The notes beneath the pieces are model-generated. The model saw nothing but the letters and a program-made list of their open reading frames with translations, had not been told where the DNA came from and ran no database searches. This document shows, piece after piece, positions 1 through 8,804 of a DNA stretch of 64,000 nucleotides. Each line of letters opens with the position of its first letter. Within the stretch, counting starts at the first letter, position 1. The stretch is taken from positions 372,001 through 436,000 of the forward strand of contig CAWCZO010000010.1 in assembly GCA_963800065.1 (NCBI GenBank), written 5' to 3'. The position numbers were made by a program, and so were the translations under genes. Source of the stretch: CAWJFJ01 sp963800065. Its GTDB lineage: Bacteria; Actinomycetota; Acidimicrobiia; Acidimicrobiales; UBA8190.

Positions 1-1272
1 GCCGTCGGCCTCCCACCGGACGCCGCCGCCGCCCGGTCGACCGGACCGGCGACGCGTGGACCGGCCACGGCGGCGTGGGCGGGAACGAAGATCCTCGAGT
101 TCGGGACGGGAGCGGCCGGTCCCATCGCCGTGCGCTACTTCGCCGAGCACGGGGCCACCGTGGTGCGGATCGAGTCGCGGTCGCGGCCCGACTTCCTCCG
201 GACCTACGGGCTCGGGCCCGGCAACCCCTGCGGTCTCGAGGGATCGGACATGTTCGACTCCGTGAACGTGGGGAAACTGGGGGTGACGCTCAACCTGAAG
301 CACCCCGAAGGGGTGGGGCTGGCCAAACGGCTCATCGGATGGGCCGACGCCGTGGCCGAGAACTTCGCCCCCCGGGCCATGCGCGGCTTCGGTCTCGACT
401 ACGGCTCGTTGGCGGTGGAGAAGCCCGACCTGGTGATGGTGAGCTCGTGTCTGCAGGGCCAGACGGGTCCGCACAAGGACTATCCCGGATTCGGCGGGCA
501 GGGTTCGGCCCTGGGGGGCTACAACCTCCTGACCGGATGGCCCGACCGCGAGCCGGTGGGGCCTTTCGGGACCATCACCGACTCCCTGGCCCCGCGCTTC
601 GTGGCCAGCGCGCTGGCCGCCGGCCTGCTCTACCGGCGGCGGACGGGGAAGGGCCTCCACCTCGACGTGGCCCAGGTGGAGGCGGCCGTCTACTCACTGT
701 CGCCGTGGATCGCCGACTACGACGTGAACGGTCACACCGGGATCCGCCAGGGGAACCGCTCGGAGCGCTTCGTCCCCCACGGCGCCTTCCGGTGCGCCGG
801 GGACGACCGCTGGGTGGCCGTGGCGTGCTGGGACGACGACGACTTCGCCGCTCTGGCCCAGGTGCTGGGCCTGGACGACGCCACCACCCGGCGCTTGGCC
901 ACCGTCGAGGACAGGCGGGCCGCCATCGACGAGATGGAGGCGTTGGTGGAGGGGTGGACCCAGGGACGCGACGCCGGCACCGTGGCCGAGACCCTGCAGG
1001 GGGTCGGCGTCGAAGCCGTTCCCGTGGCCGACCTCGGCGACGCCTGGGCCGATCCCCAGCTGGCGCACCGGGGGCACTTCGTCATCCTGGAGCACCCGTG
1101 CATGGGGCCCTGCGGCTACGAGCGAAACGGCTTCCGACTCTCGGACGCTCCCGCCGGTTACGAGCGGACGAGCCCCACCTTGGGCGAGCACAACGAGATG
1201 ATCCTGGGAGAGATCCTCGGTCTCGACAACGCCGAGCGGCGCCGCCTGGCCGACGAGGGCGTCCTCGAGTAA
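1..1272 (+). CDS. Family III CoA-transferase (CaiB/BaiF), 5' end outside the window
   Basis: The reading frame is open from the first base, so the start is missing. About 25 residues in, the typical family start KILEFGTGAAGPIA appears, followed by FAEHGATVVRIE and the conserved GKLGVTLNLKHPEG and AENFAPRAM stretches of CaiB/BaiF enzymes. An Ala/Pro/Thr-rich linker precedes this domain, so it may be the second half of a tandem two-domain CoA-transferase. Family members move CoA between acyl-CoA and a carboxylic acid in the cytoplasm; the substrate cannot be read from the sequence. It ends convergently with the permease gene, with a hairpin between them. Confidence 0.9.
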   Translation, partial: AVGLPPDAAAARSTGPATRGPATAAWAGTKILEFGTGAAGPIAVRYFAEHGATVVRIESRSRPDFLRTYGLGPGNPCGLEGSDMFDSVNVGKLGVTLNLKHPEGVGLAKRLIGWADAVAENFAPRAMRGFGLDYGSLAVEKPDLVMVSSCLQGQTGPHKDYPGFGGQGSALGGYNLLTGWPDREPVGPFGTITDSLAPRFVASALAAGLLYRRRTGKGLHLDVAQVEAAVYSLSPWIADYDVNGHTGIRQGNRSERFVPHGAFRCAGDDRWVAVACWDDDDFAALAQVLGLDDATTRRLATVEDRRAAIDEMEALVEGWTQGRDAGTVAETLQGVGVEAVPVADLGDAWADPQLAHRGHFVILEHPCMGPCGYERNGFRLSDAPAGYERTSPTLGEHNEMILGEILGLDNAERRRLADEGVLE

Positions 1273-1306
1273 CCGGGTCCTTCGAGTCGCTGCCGTTGAC
1301 GCCGCC

Positions 1307-1342
1307 GGGCGGCTCGTCCCACAGACCGTGGACGAGCCGCCC
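1307..1342. terminator. Hairpin between convergent genes
   Basis: A perfect 13-bp inverted repeat (arm GGGCGGCTCGTCC, 10-base loop) lies 35 bases after the CoA-transferase stop and 13 bases before the permease stop. There is no clear U-tract. Its place between convergent genes suggests a bidirectional terminator. Confidence 0.65.
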
Positions 1343-1354
1343 GACACGGCGTCG

Positions 1355-2959
1355 CTAGCCGGCCGTCGCCCCCACCTGTTGGACCACCTCGACGGCCGCC
1401 ACCGCCGGGACGGGCACGAGCACCGGCTCGGCGGCCCCGCCTTCTCGCTCCAGGACCCGGTCGACCTCTTCGGTGTGCTTCTCCGAGGAGAGCATCGACC
1501 CTTCGAGGTCCATCTCGATCTCGGCGAAGATCCCACGGTTGCGCCGGCTGACGGCGAACAGCCATCCCGAGCCGGCCAGGACGTAGGCCAGGAAGATGTA
1601 CGGGAAGATGTCGACCGGGAAGGGCGGGACCGGATAGAAGCTCCCGATGAGCGGGACCATCAGCAGAAGGCAGGCCATGGTGGCCACCACGATGTGCCGG
1701 ATGGTGACCTCTCCGATCTTCTTCAGGTAGACGGGAGCGGCCACCGAGATGAGGAAGTACGCCGTCAGGAATCCGAAGGCGGCCAGAGTCCCGGCGTCGC
1801 CGAAGGTGGTGAGCGGGTTGGTGAAGATCTCGAGCACCAACGGGATGGTGACGATGGCGGCGATGTAGACCGTGATGGCCACGTGGGGGGTCTGGTTCTC
1901 CTCATGGGCCCGGCCGAGGTGTCGGGGGAAGACGGTGTGCCGGGCCATCGGGTAGATGATCCGGGACCCGGCGTTCAGACAGGAGAGGGTGAGCGAGAAG
2001 AAGCTCACCATGGCTCCGAGGGCCACGGGGACCTTGAAGAACGAGACGCCGTAGATCTTGGAGAGCACCGTCAAGGGCAGGGCGATGTCGTTGAGCGGCG
2101 TGCCGTAGTGCCGGGTGCCGAAGACCTCGACGTAGCTCATGACGACCATGAACGTCCCGGTGACGAGCAGGCTCACCACCACGGCCCGGGGGACGTTCCT
2201 CAAGGGGTTCTTGGCCTCGCCCCCGAGCGTGGTGGCACTCTCGAAGCCGACGAGGGAGAAGATGCAGATCACCACGGCCAGGCTCAGCCCGTGGAAGGTC
2301 ATCCCTTTCGCCTTCACGATGGTGGTGTCGACCATGATCCCGTGCTTGAAGAGCACCACGGCGGCCAGAGCCAGGATGCAGGCCACCGAGACGATCTCGA
2401 ACACCAGCGTCAACAGGGACGACACGTGGATGTCCTTGTAGGCGATGAACCAGCACACCGCGGCGCTCATGAGGAAGAAGATCACGGGCGGCACCACGGT
2501 GTGCACTCCGACGCCCGACAGGAACTGGCCGGCGAAGATCGAGAAGCCGGTCAGACCGGCCACGCCGATGAAGAGGTACGCCCAGATCAGGCTCCACCCC
2601 GAGATCACCCCGGCCTTGGGCCCGAGTCCCCGCCCGGTGTAGCCGTACATGGATCCCGGTAGGGCCGACCGTTTGGCGAACTGGTTCAGGCAACCGACGA
2701 CGAAGAGCAGCATCACCGTGCCGAAGGCGTAAGCCAGCCAGGTCCCGTTGCCGGCGTCACCGAAACAGAGGGCGATGATCAGCACGGCCGTCATGGTGGG
2801 CGAGATCACGGCGATGGACTGGGCCAGAACGGTGGGAAAACCCAAGGCGTTCTTCCGTAGTCCGGGGTGCCCACCCGGCGGGATCGACGCCGCTCGTTCG
2901 GCGGCTGATCGTGTGCCGGAGCTTGTTCCCATGGCGCTCACCGTTCCTCTCGTCGTCAC
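1355..2959 (-). CDS. APC-family amino acid permease
   Basis: The 534-residue protein has a polar N-terminus and then about 12 hydrophobic segments. The early segment has the APC pattern LAQSIAVISPTMTAV, and later parts show GSMYGYTGRGLGP and LVGFESATTLGGEAKNPLRN, both typical of the amino acid-polyamine-organocation superfamily. It should import an amino acid or amine across the inner membrane. The start is uncertain: GTG at 2959 is used, but ATG at 2932 also follows a GAGAGG motif. The neighbouring M24 peptidase and XRE-cupin regulator suggest a role in peptide or amine uptake, which is inference. Confidence 0.88.
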   Translation of the reverse strand: MTTRGTVSAMGTSSGTRSAAERAASIPPGGHPGLRKNALGFPTVLAQSIAVISPTMTAVLIIALCFGDAGNGTWLAYAFGTVMLLFVVGCLNQFAKRSALPGSMYGYTGRGLGPKAGVISGWSLIWAYLFIGVAGLTGFSIFAGQFLSGVGVHTVVPPVIFFLMSAAVCWFIAYKDIHVSSLLTLVFEIVSVACILALAAVVLFKHGIMVDTTIVKAKGMTFHGLSLAVVICIFSLVGFESATTLGGEAKNPLRNVPRAVVVSLLVTGTFMVVMSYVEVFGTRHYGTPLNDIALPLTVLSKIYGVSFFKVPVALGAMVSFFSLTLSCLNAGSRIIYPMARHTVFPRHLGRAHEENQTPHVAITVYIAAIVTIPLVLEIFTNPLTTFGDAGTLAAFGFLTAYFLISVAAPVYLKKIGEVTIRHIVVATMACLLLMVPLIGSFYPVPPFPVDIFPYIFLAYVLAGSGWLFAVSRRNRGIFAEIEMDLEGSMLSSEKHTEEVDRVLEREGGAAEPVLVPVPAVAAVEVVQQVGATAG

Positions 2960-3225
2960 GGATCTGAAGCGGAAAAACTTCTACGACTCAATTTCGGTGA
3001 GAGGAAATATGAATACAAGAGCTGGCGCGTTAAGCGCCGTTAAGCTCAGATGTCAGACGTGTTTCGGGACTGATCCCGTACAACAATCCCCGCGTCACGG
3101 CGCGCGAGATCGCTGTGGGAGACACCACACAGAAGACAGGGCGCGCCGGCGGTTGACGGTTGACTCGTTGAAAAGACGGGGCGCGGTTCAGCGGCACACG
3201 TGGTCGTCATGCACCGCCGTGGTGA
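2960..3225. promoter_or_regulatory. AT-richer upstream region with direct repeats
   Basis: This 266-bp gap upstream of the permease is clearly less GC-rich than its flanks. It holds two copies of CGTTAAGC (3028-3035 and 3038-3045) spaced one helical turn apart, the first inside the small dyad GGCGC-GTTAA-GCGCC (3024-3038), and a second dyad CGGGA-CTGA-TCCCG (3065-3078). It is a plausible promoter/operator region for the permease; the bound regulator is unknown. Confidence 0.4.
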
Positions 3226-3939
3226 TTATTCCTGAGAGGTGAAGACACCTGCGGGAAAGGACTGGTCCTCCAACAGGAGATCCTCGTAGAAGGCGCCGAA
3301 GCCCCCGTCGGGATGGGCGATGGCGATCTCGAGCACCCAGAGGTTGGGGTTGGGGCGAAAGCCGACGTCGGCCAACGATCCGTCGTAGTGGGCGGAGTGG
3401 GGGTAATCGGAGAGACGGTGACCGGACAGATCCAGGTTCAGTTTCCAACCCATGTCGCCAGCCGTCTTCTCGGCGAAGCGGTACAGCTCCTGTCCGGTGA
3501 TGCGCTCGTCGAACCAGACGCCACGGACCTCGTCCCAGATGGTGCGGACGTCCCGCTTGGCCCGGTGGTGGTCGGGGTCGTCGCCGAAGACGAAGGTGTC
3601 ACCGGCGTCCCCTTCGCAGTTCTGGAAGATGGGGCCGATGTCGATGAAGAAGATGTCGTTCTCCTGGAGGACCACCCCCGGCTCCGACCGGGCCATGAAG
3701 TCCTTCGTCGTGTTGGAACCGCAGCGGACGATGATGTGGTGCCAGCCACGGCGCATCCCCAGGGAGGTGAGGATGCCACGGGCGGCGTCCTTCGCCTCCT
3801 CCTCGGCCATGCCGACCTTGACCTTGTCGGCGATCATGTGGACGGCACGCCGCGTCCGGGCCCGGACGTACATCAACTCGTCGATCGAGAACTGTGGCCC
3901 CGAAGCTTCGATGGTGTCGATGTCCATGGCCGTTGTCAT
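3226..3939 (-). CDS. M24 family metallopeptidase (Xaa-Pro aminopeptidase-like)
   Basis: This 237-residue protein is a stand-alone pita-bread catalytic domain. Likely metal ligands are the Asp of FIDIGP, the Asp of GDAGDTF, a His in SGHRL or HSAHYD, the Glu of VLEIAI and the Glu of FYEDLLL. The N-terminal creatinase-type domain of longer relatives is absent. The start at 3939 is chosen because GGAGGTC stands a few bases upstream. It lies 29 bp after the XRE-cupin gene and is probably cotranscribed with it. Family members remove N-terminal residues next to proline or act on related amide bonds; the exact substrate is not known. Confidence 0.85.
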   Translation of the reverse strand: MTTAMDIDTIEASGPQFSIDELMYVRARTRRAVHMIADKVKVGMAEEEAKDAARGILTSLGMRRGWHHIIVRCGSNTTKDFMARSEPGVVLQENDIFFIDIGPIFQNCEGDAGDTFVFGDDPDHHRAKRDVRTIWDEVRGVWFDERITGQELYRFAEKTAGDMGWKLNLDLSGHRLSDYPHSAHYDGSLADVGFRPNPNLWVLEIAIAHPDGGFGAFYEDLLLEDQSFPAGVFTSQE

Positions 3940-3968
3940 GTCATGACCTCCTCGCCGATCGTCCGGCT

Positions 3969-4547
3969 CTAATGGATGTTCTGGACGTTGCGGGCGTCCT
4001 TGGCCGCCACCAGCAGGACCTCGACGGCGTCGCCCTCCGCCCCCAGGCGGTGTGGTCGATCGGCGTCGAAGTGGGCCGAGACACCGGGGCCCAGATGGTG
4101 GATCTCGCCGTCGTACTCCAGGCGGAGGATGCCGTGGAGGACGTAGAGCCACTCCTCACCGTGGTGACGCGCCGGGGCGGTAGAGCGACGGTCGGGTTCG
4201 ACGGTGACACGCAGGGCCTCGAGGGCGGTCGACCCCGGGTACCCGCTGCAGGAGGCGATGGAGAGACCCTTCGACTGGCGCCGGGGTTCGCCGGCGGTGG
4301 CGATGGAGAGCGACAGCCCTGAGCGCTGCTCCCCCAGGAGGGTGCTCACGGGGGTGTCGAGTGCGTCGGCCAGAGTGAGCAGGGCGGCGATCGATGGTTG
4401 GCGCTCCGCCGACTCGAGCCGCGACAGGTGCGCCTTGGACAGTCCCGAGAGCTCCGCCGTCTGATCGAGGGTCAGGCCGGCGTTCTCGCGCGCGGCACGG
4501 AGGCGTTCACCGATGGAGACGAGGACGGCGCCGGCGTCGGGGGCCAC
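3969..4547 (-). CDS. XRE-family regulator with C-terminal cupin domain
   Basis: The 192-residue protein has a helix-turn-helix at about residues 12-66 (LRAARENAGLTLDQTAELSG, then AHLSRLESAERQPS) and a cupin fold at about 110-185 (HHGEEWLYVLHG, then DADRPHRLG). Regulators of this build usually sense a small metabolite through the cupin and control a neighbouring amino acid or amine gene set. It is first in an apparent operon with the M24 peptidase. A perfect dyad 20 bp upstream of its GTG start looks like its own operator, so autoregulation is likely. Confidence 0.9.
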   Translation of the reverse strand: MAPDAGAVLVSIGERLRAARENAGLTLDQTAELSGLSKAHLSRLESAERQPSIAALLTLADALDTPVSTLLGEQRSGLSLSIATAGEPRRQSKGLSIASCSGYPGSTALEALRVTVEPDRRSTAPARHHGEEWLYVLHGILRLEYDGEIHHLGPGVSAHFDADRPHRLGAEGDAVEVLLVAAKDARNVQNIH

Positions 4548-4565
4548 AGGCCCACCCTAGGGCCG

Positions 4566-4594
4566 TGTTGTCCGTGGGACAACAGATGTTGTCA
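4566..4594. promoter_or_regulatory. Putative operator of the XRE-cupin regulator
   Basis: The sequence TGTTGTCC-GTG-GGACAACA is a perfect 8-bp dyad at 4566-4584. A third half-site, TGTTGTCA, follows at 4587-4594, 21 bp from the first. It lies between the start of the XRE-cupin gene and the 3' end of the amidotransferase gene. Position and symmetry suggest the autoregulatory site. Confidence 0.6.
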
Positions 4595-4627
4595 GAGTTA
4601 ACGGGGCGGAAACACTCCCGGTCCGGG

Positions 4628-5365
4628 TCAGGCTCGATCGGCCAGGCGCTCCCGGTCGTGGGCGGCGACGAGCTCGGCGAACCGGGCTAGGACCCGGGTC
4701 CGGTGCGGTTCCAACCACCGGAGGGCGGCCCCGCTGTCGGCGACGATCGATGCCGGGGTCGTCCCCGCCTCTTCGGCGTCGGTCCCGAAGGCGTCGAGGA
4801 AGGCGGCCACCGCCCGGCTGTCGACCTCGAGGTGGAACTGCAGTCCCCACGCCCGGTCGCCGCTCCTGAAGGCCTGGCTCCGGTAGCGGTCGTTGGCGGC
4901 GAGGAGGGTGGCCCCCGGCGGGGGGTCGAAGGTGTCGCCGTGCCAGTGGAGGACCGTGAGCCGGCGGGGCAGGCCGGCCAGGAGGGGGTCGTGGGAGGCC
5001 TGCGCCGTGAGCTCGACGGGCGCCCACCCGATCTCGGGACCGGCCGCTCCCCGGTGGACGGCCCCTCCCCCGGCCAGGGCCAGCAGTTGGGCCCCGAGAC
5101 AGACCCCGAGCGTGGGCCGGCGTCGCCGCAGCGCATCGGCGAGGAGATCGAGCTCGGCCCGGCGGGTGGGGAAACCCTCGTCGCCGGAGGCGGACATGGG
5201 TCCGCCCATGACCACCATGCCGTCGACGTCGGACAGGTCGGACGGGAGCGTGGCGCCGGCGAAGACCCGGCGGACGTCGACGGCCACGCCCAAATCCTCG
5301 AGCGCGTCGGCAATGGCCCAGGGGCCCTCGGGTTCCACGTGCTGGACGACGAGACAGGACGCCAT
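4628..5365 (-). CDS. Class I glutamine amidotransferase-like protein
   Basis: The 245-residue protein has the class I GATase pattern: nucleophile elbow GVCLGAQLLA at about residue 93, the HWHGDTF segment, and the catalytic QFHLEV near residue 173. A GGPMSASGDEGFP loop typical of GMP-synthase-like amidotransferases of unknown partner is present. It releases ammonia from glutamine or hydrolyses a gamma-glutamyl bond. No synthase domain is fused. It is followed upstream, 9 bp away, by the DUF2889 gene on the same strand. The physiological substrate is not evident. Confidence 0.87.
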   Translation of the reverse strand: MASCLVVQHVEPEGPWAIADALEDLGVAVDVRRVFAGATLPSDLSDVDGMVVMGGPMSASGDEGFPTRRAELDLLADALRRRRPTLGVCLGAQLLALAGGGAVHRGAAGPEIGWAPVELTAQASHDPLLAGLPRRLTVLHWHGDTFDPPPGATLLAANDRYRSQAFRSGDRAWGLQFHLEVDSRAVAAFLDAFGTDAEEAGTTPASIVADSGAALRWLEPHRTRVLARFAELVAAHDRERLADRA

Positions 5366-5374
5366 CGACCGTTC

Positions 5375-6379
5375 CTAGTCGCCCGTCGCCACCCGGGCCA
5401 CCAGGTCGGCCACCCCACCGAGGGCCCGGAGCAGATCGTTCAGGTGGGTGCACGACCGGATCCCGGTGAGCAGCTCGGGCACCGAGGTCGAGAGCTCGGC
5501 CAGCTCGCAGCCGACCAGATCGCCCACGGCGTCGGCCGCCGCCGGGCATTCGGGGAACGGGAGCACTCTCGGTTCGGCCGCCACGGCACCGACCACGGAC
5601 CCCGTCCCCGAGGCCGTCACCACGTATTCGTGGAGGACGACCTCGGCCCCGTCCTCCTCGCCCACGGTGTCGCGGAACATGGCCCAGATGGAGAAGTCGC
5701 CGCTGCCGTCGACGGCCACGTCCAGACATCGGCGCCGGCGCATCCAGTCGCGGTCGAGGGGACCGGTGGCGTGCCACCCCCAGGGATCGGAGTCGTCGAC
5801 CGGTGCCGGCGGGCAGTCCTGGATGGGCATCCCGTGCGAGGTGGCGATGGAGGCGACGGCGACGCCGCCCGTCCGCCAGCCCGAGCAGAGGTCGCTCATC
5901 CGGTCGAGCAGGTCGGCGGGGACGAGGGAGCCGGGATCATGGCCCTCGCGCCGGGCCAGGCGCATCCAGGCGTAGCCGGAGATGAGAGCGGCGGCGGGCA
6001 TGTCGTCGAGGACCTGGCGCAGCAGCGACCCGGCCTCGGCGTCGGGGACGACACCGGCCAGGTGACGGCGGAATCCGCCTCCGGCCCGGGCCCCGATGAG
6101 ATCCCCGGTCCAGGTGGCCGCCGGTGTCGTCTCCAGGGTGATCAGGTTGCGGGCCATGTCGAAACCGGCCGCCACCGCCGCCTCGGCCACCACGGTGACG
6201 GCGTCGGGGCCCTGGCGGCCGGTGCGCAGGTCGCGGGCCAGACCGGTCATGTCGAGGGCCGCGGTGAAGCCCCGGCGGGGACCGATGTCGATGGACATCG
6301 TCCGCCGGACCGATCCCGGGGCCCGGGCGACGAGCGTCGGCAGGGGCTCACGGGGGCTCACCGGTGTGCAGGGGGTCAC
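5375..6379 (-). CDS. DUF2889 domain protein
   Basis: The 334-residue protein ends with the signature CTHLNDLLRALG near residues 310-322, matching DUF2889. The middle contains WAMFRDTV and PFPECPAAADA, also usual for this family. Function is unknown; such genes often sit beside acyl-CoA or aromatic catabolism genes. The start is GTG at 6379; an alternative is ATG at 6298 (MSIDIGPRRGF). It is divergent from the thiolase-like gene, and a degenerate operator-like dyad lies in the shared 92-bp gap. No signal peptide or membrane segment is evident. Confidence 0.75.
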   Translation of the reverse strand: MTPCTPVSPREPLPTLVARAPGSVRRTMSIDIGPRRGFTAALDMTGLARDLRTGRQGPDAVTVVAEAAVAAGFDMARNLITLETTPAATWTGDLIGARAGGGFRRHLAGVVPDAEAGSLLRQVLDDMPAAALISGYAWMRLARREGHDPGSLVPADLLDRMSDLCSGWRTGGVAVASIATSHGMPIQDCPPAPVDDSDPWGWHATGPLDRDWMRRRRCLDVAVDGSGDFSIWAMFRDTVGEEDGAEVVLHEYVVTASGTGSVVGAVAAEPRVLPFPECPAAADAVGDLVGCELAELSTSVPELLTGIRSCTHLNDLLRALGGVADLVARVATGD

Positions 6380-6408
6380 CGGCCCACGCTACCGTTCCAG
6401 CCGCGTTC

Positions 6409-6426
6409 TCCGACGCCGGCGTCAGG
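6409..6426. promoter_or_regulatory. Degenerate copy of the CCTGAC-N6-GTCAGG dyad
   Basis: TCCGAC-GCCGGC-GTCAGG lies 46 bp upstream of the thiolase-like gene and 30 bp upstream of the divergent DUF2889 gene. The right half is perfect and the left half matches 4 of 6 positions of the dyad at 19301 and 23774. It is a weak candidate on its own. Confidence 0.35.
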
Positions 6427-6471
6427 TTCGCGTCGGGCCGCGAGAGCCTCGGAAGTGGAGGGACAACGGAC

Positions 6472-7623
6472 ATGGCACGAAGGGTGGCGATCGTCGGCGC
6501 CTCCCTGTCGGACGTCGGCAGGGTGGACCACAAGTCGGCGTTCGAGCTCCATCACCAGGCCACGTCCCGGGCCCTGGCCGATTCCGGGATCGACCGTCGC
6601 GAGGTGGACGGCTTCATGTCGCACGGGACGGGGGCCCTGCCCCCCATCGAGCTGGCCGAGTACCTGGGTCTGGCCCCCCACATCGACTACATCGACTCCA
6701 CCGGGGTGGGGGGTTCGTGCTGGGAGATGTTCCTCGAGCACGCCGTGGCCGCCATCGCCCAGGGCCAGATCGACACCGTCGTCCTGAGCTACGGATCGAC
6801 CTCGCGCGCCGACCTCAAGCGGAGGACGAGGACGGCCAACCTCTTCTTCGGGAACAAGGGACCGATCCAGTTCGACGCCCCCTTCGGCCACACCTTGATC
6901 GCCAAGCACGCCATGTCGGCCCGGCGCCACATGGCCGAGTTCGGGACCACCATCGAACAACTGGCCGAGATCGCCGTCTCGGCCCGCTACAACGCCGGGT
7001 TCAACCCCGACGCCTACTACCGGGACCCCATCACCATCGAGGACGTCCAGTCCTCCCGGATGATCGCCGACCCCTTCACCAAGCTGCACTGCTGCATCCG
7101 CTCCGACGGGGGCGGGGCCATCGTCCTCACCCACGAGGACCGGGCCCGCGACTGTGCCAACACCCCGATCTGGGTGCTCGGCACCGGCGAGGCCATCTCG
7201 CACACGACGATGAGCGAGTGGGCCGACTTCACCGAGTCGCCGTGCGTGCGGTCGGGGCGCAAGGCCTTCGCCCAGGCCGGTGTCACCCCCGAGGACATCG
7301 ACGTGGTCGAGGTCTACGACTCGTTCACCCTGACCGTGCTCCTCACCCTGGAGGGCCTGGGCTTCTGCAAGAAGGGCGAGGGTGGGTCCTTCGTCGAGAA
7401 CGGCCGCCTGCGGGTGGGGGGCGAGCTGCCCACCAACACCGACGGCGGGGGGCTCTCGGCGTGCCAACCGGGGATGCGGGGGATCTTCCTCCTCGTGGAG
7501 GCGGTGAAGCAGCTGCGCGGCGAGTGCGGGGACCGGCAGGTCGCCGACGCCGCACTGGCCTGCGTGAACGCCACCGGTGGTTGGATCTCCTCGACGGGGA
7601 CGGCCATTCTCGGACGTGAGTAG
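6472..7623 (+). CDS. Thiolase-like protein (lipid-transfer/SCP2-type)
   Basis: The 383-residue protein starts at ATG 6472 behind GGAGGGAC. It has the thiolase opening RRVAIVGASLSDVG, the segment DSTGVGGSCWEMF where the nucleophile loop should be, CCIRSDGGGAIVL in the middle and NTDGGGLSACQPG at the C-terminus. The usual Cys-x-Ser-Gly loop and Gly-His-Pro motif are altered, as in SCP2-type thiolase homologues that serve as retro-aldolases or acyl-CoA lyases together with OB-fold partners. Its stop overlaps the next gene by 8 bp, so the two are probably translated together. Confidence 0.82.
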   Translation: MARRVAIVGASLSDVGRVDHKSAFELHHQATSRALADSGIDRREVDGFMSHGTGALPPIELAEYLGLAPHIDYIDSTGVGGSCWEMFLEHAVAAIAQGQIDTVVLSYGSTSRADLKRRTRTANLFFGNKGPIQFDAPFGHTLIAKHAMSARRHMAEFGTTIEQLAEIAVSARYNAGFNPDAYYRDPITIEDVQSSRMIADPFTKLHCCIRSDGGGAIVLTHEDRARDCANTPIWVLGTGEAISHTTMSEWADFTESPCVRSGRKAFAQAGVTPEDIDVVEVYDSFTLTVLLTLEGLGFCKKGEGGSFVENGRLRVGGELPTNTDGGGLSACQPGMRGIFLLVEAVKQLRGECGDRQVADAALACVNATGGWISSTGTAILGRE

Positions 7624-8791
7624 GCGCGCCGGCGCCGGCGCCGTGGTCGCCGGTGGCCTGTCTCTTCTCCTGGCCTCGTGCTCGGGTGGCCCCGGCGCCA
7701 CCGGCACCGCCACCACCCGTCCCGCCACCACCCGTCCCGTCCCGGCACCGACGGCGTCTTTCGCCGTGCCACCGATCCGGCACGTCTTTCTCATCGTCCT
7801 CGAGAACAAGTCCTATTCCGAGACGTGGGGACCGGACCCCGGGGCCCCGTACCTGGGCACCACGCTGCGGGCCGAGGGCAACCTGTTGTCGCAGTACTAC
7901 GCCACGTCCCACGACAGCCTGGGCAATTACGTCGCCATGGTGAGCGGCCAGCCGGCCAACCCCGTCACCCAGGCCGACTGTGTGAGCGACTACGAGAACG
8001 TGACGCCCCCGACCGAGGTGGACGGGATCGCCACCGGCGTCGGCTGCGTCTACCCGGCCACCGTGGGGAACATCGCCACCCAGCTGCAGGCGGCCGGGTT
8101 CACGTGGAAGGGGTACATGGAGTCGATGGCGGAGCCGTGCCAGCACCCCGCGTTCGGCCGGCCCGACCCCGACGTGGTGGCCACCCCCACCAACCTCTAT
8201 GCCACCCGCCACAACCCGTTCGTCTACTTCCACTCCATCATCGACACCCCGAGCTGCGCCGCCGACGACGTGCCGCTCACGCAGCTCCCCGGCGACCTGG
8301 CCAAGGTGTCGACCACCCCCAACTTCTCCTTCATCACGCCCAACCTGTGCGACGACGGCCATGACGCCACCTGCGCGGCGGGGGGACCGGCCGGGTTCGC
8401 CGGCATCAACACGTTCCTCGAGACCTGGGTACCGAAGATCCTGGGTTCGCCGGCGTTCAAGAAGGACGGGCTCCTGCTCATCACCTACGACGAAGCCGAG
8501 TCCAGCGGAACGCTGGAGGACGACACGGCCTGCTGCGACGAGCCACCGAGTATCAGCGCGGCGGGGACGCAGACGGGGATGCCGGGCGTGGGCGGGCCGG
8601 GGGGCGGCCGGATCGGCATGCTGGCCATCTCACCGTTCATCGCCCCGGGGTCGACCACGGCCACGCCCTACAACCACTTCTCGATGCTGCGCAGCATCGA
8701 GGACATCTTCGGCCTCCCCCACCTCGGTGAGGCGGCCGCGCCCGGCCTCGCCGCCTTCGGGCCCGACGTCTACACGAGGCCGCGGCGCTGA
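7616..8791 (+). CDS. Phosphoesterase-family lipoprotein
   Basis: The start is GTG 7616, inside the end of the thiolase-like gene. The N-terminus is a lipoprotein signal with lipobox LLASC, then a Thr/Pro-rich linker. The catalytic domain begins at about residue 55 with IRHVFLIVLENKSYSETWG, the metal- and nucleophile-bearing start of the PF04185 phosphoesterase/acid phosphatase family, and continues with LLITYDEAESSG and RIGMLAISPFI. It should sit outside the cell, anchored by lipid, and cleave phosphate esters. Its overlap with an acyl-CoA gene is unexpected; a joint role cannot be shown. Confidence 0.86.
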   Translation: MSRRAGAGAVVAGGLSLLLASCSGGPGATGTATTRPATTRPVPAPTASFAVPPIRHVFLIVLENKSYSETWGPDPGAPYLGTTLRAEGNLLSQYYATSHDSLGNYVAMVSGQPANPVTQADCVSDYENVTPPTEVDGIATGVGCVYPATVGNIATQLQAAGFTWKGYMESMAEPCQHPAFGRPDPDVVATPTNLYATRHNPFVYFHSIIDTPSCAADDVPLTQLPGDLAKVSTTPNFSFITPNLCDDGHDATCAAGGPAGFAGINTFLETWVPKILGSPAFKKDGLLLITYDEAESSGTLEDDTACCDEPPSISAAGTQTGMPGVGGPGGGRIGMLAISPFIAPGSTTATPYNHFSMLRSIEDIFGLPHLGEAAAPGLAAFGPDVYTRPRR

Positions 8792-8804
8792 GCCCGGGCG
8801 CGGT

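Noticed and set aside
4628..5365. Assignment of the amidotransferase as PuuD (gamma-glutamyl-GABA hydrolase) in a putrescine cluster
   Set aside because: The permease and XRE-cupin regulator nearby invite it, but the protein looks more like generic GMP-synthase-like GATases and no other Puu gene is present.
4703..6787. A very long rightward frame of nearly 700 codons
   Set aside because: It runs antisense to the GATase and DUF2889 genes, is composed mostly of Gly, Arg, Pro and Ala, and has no motif; it is a shadow of GC-rich codon bias.
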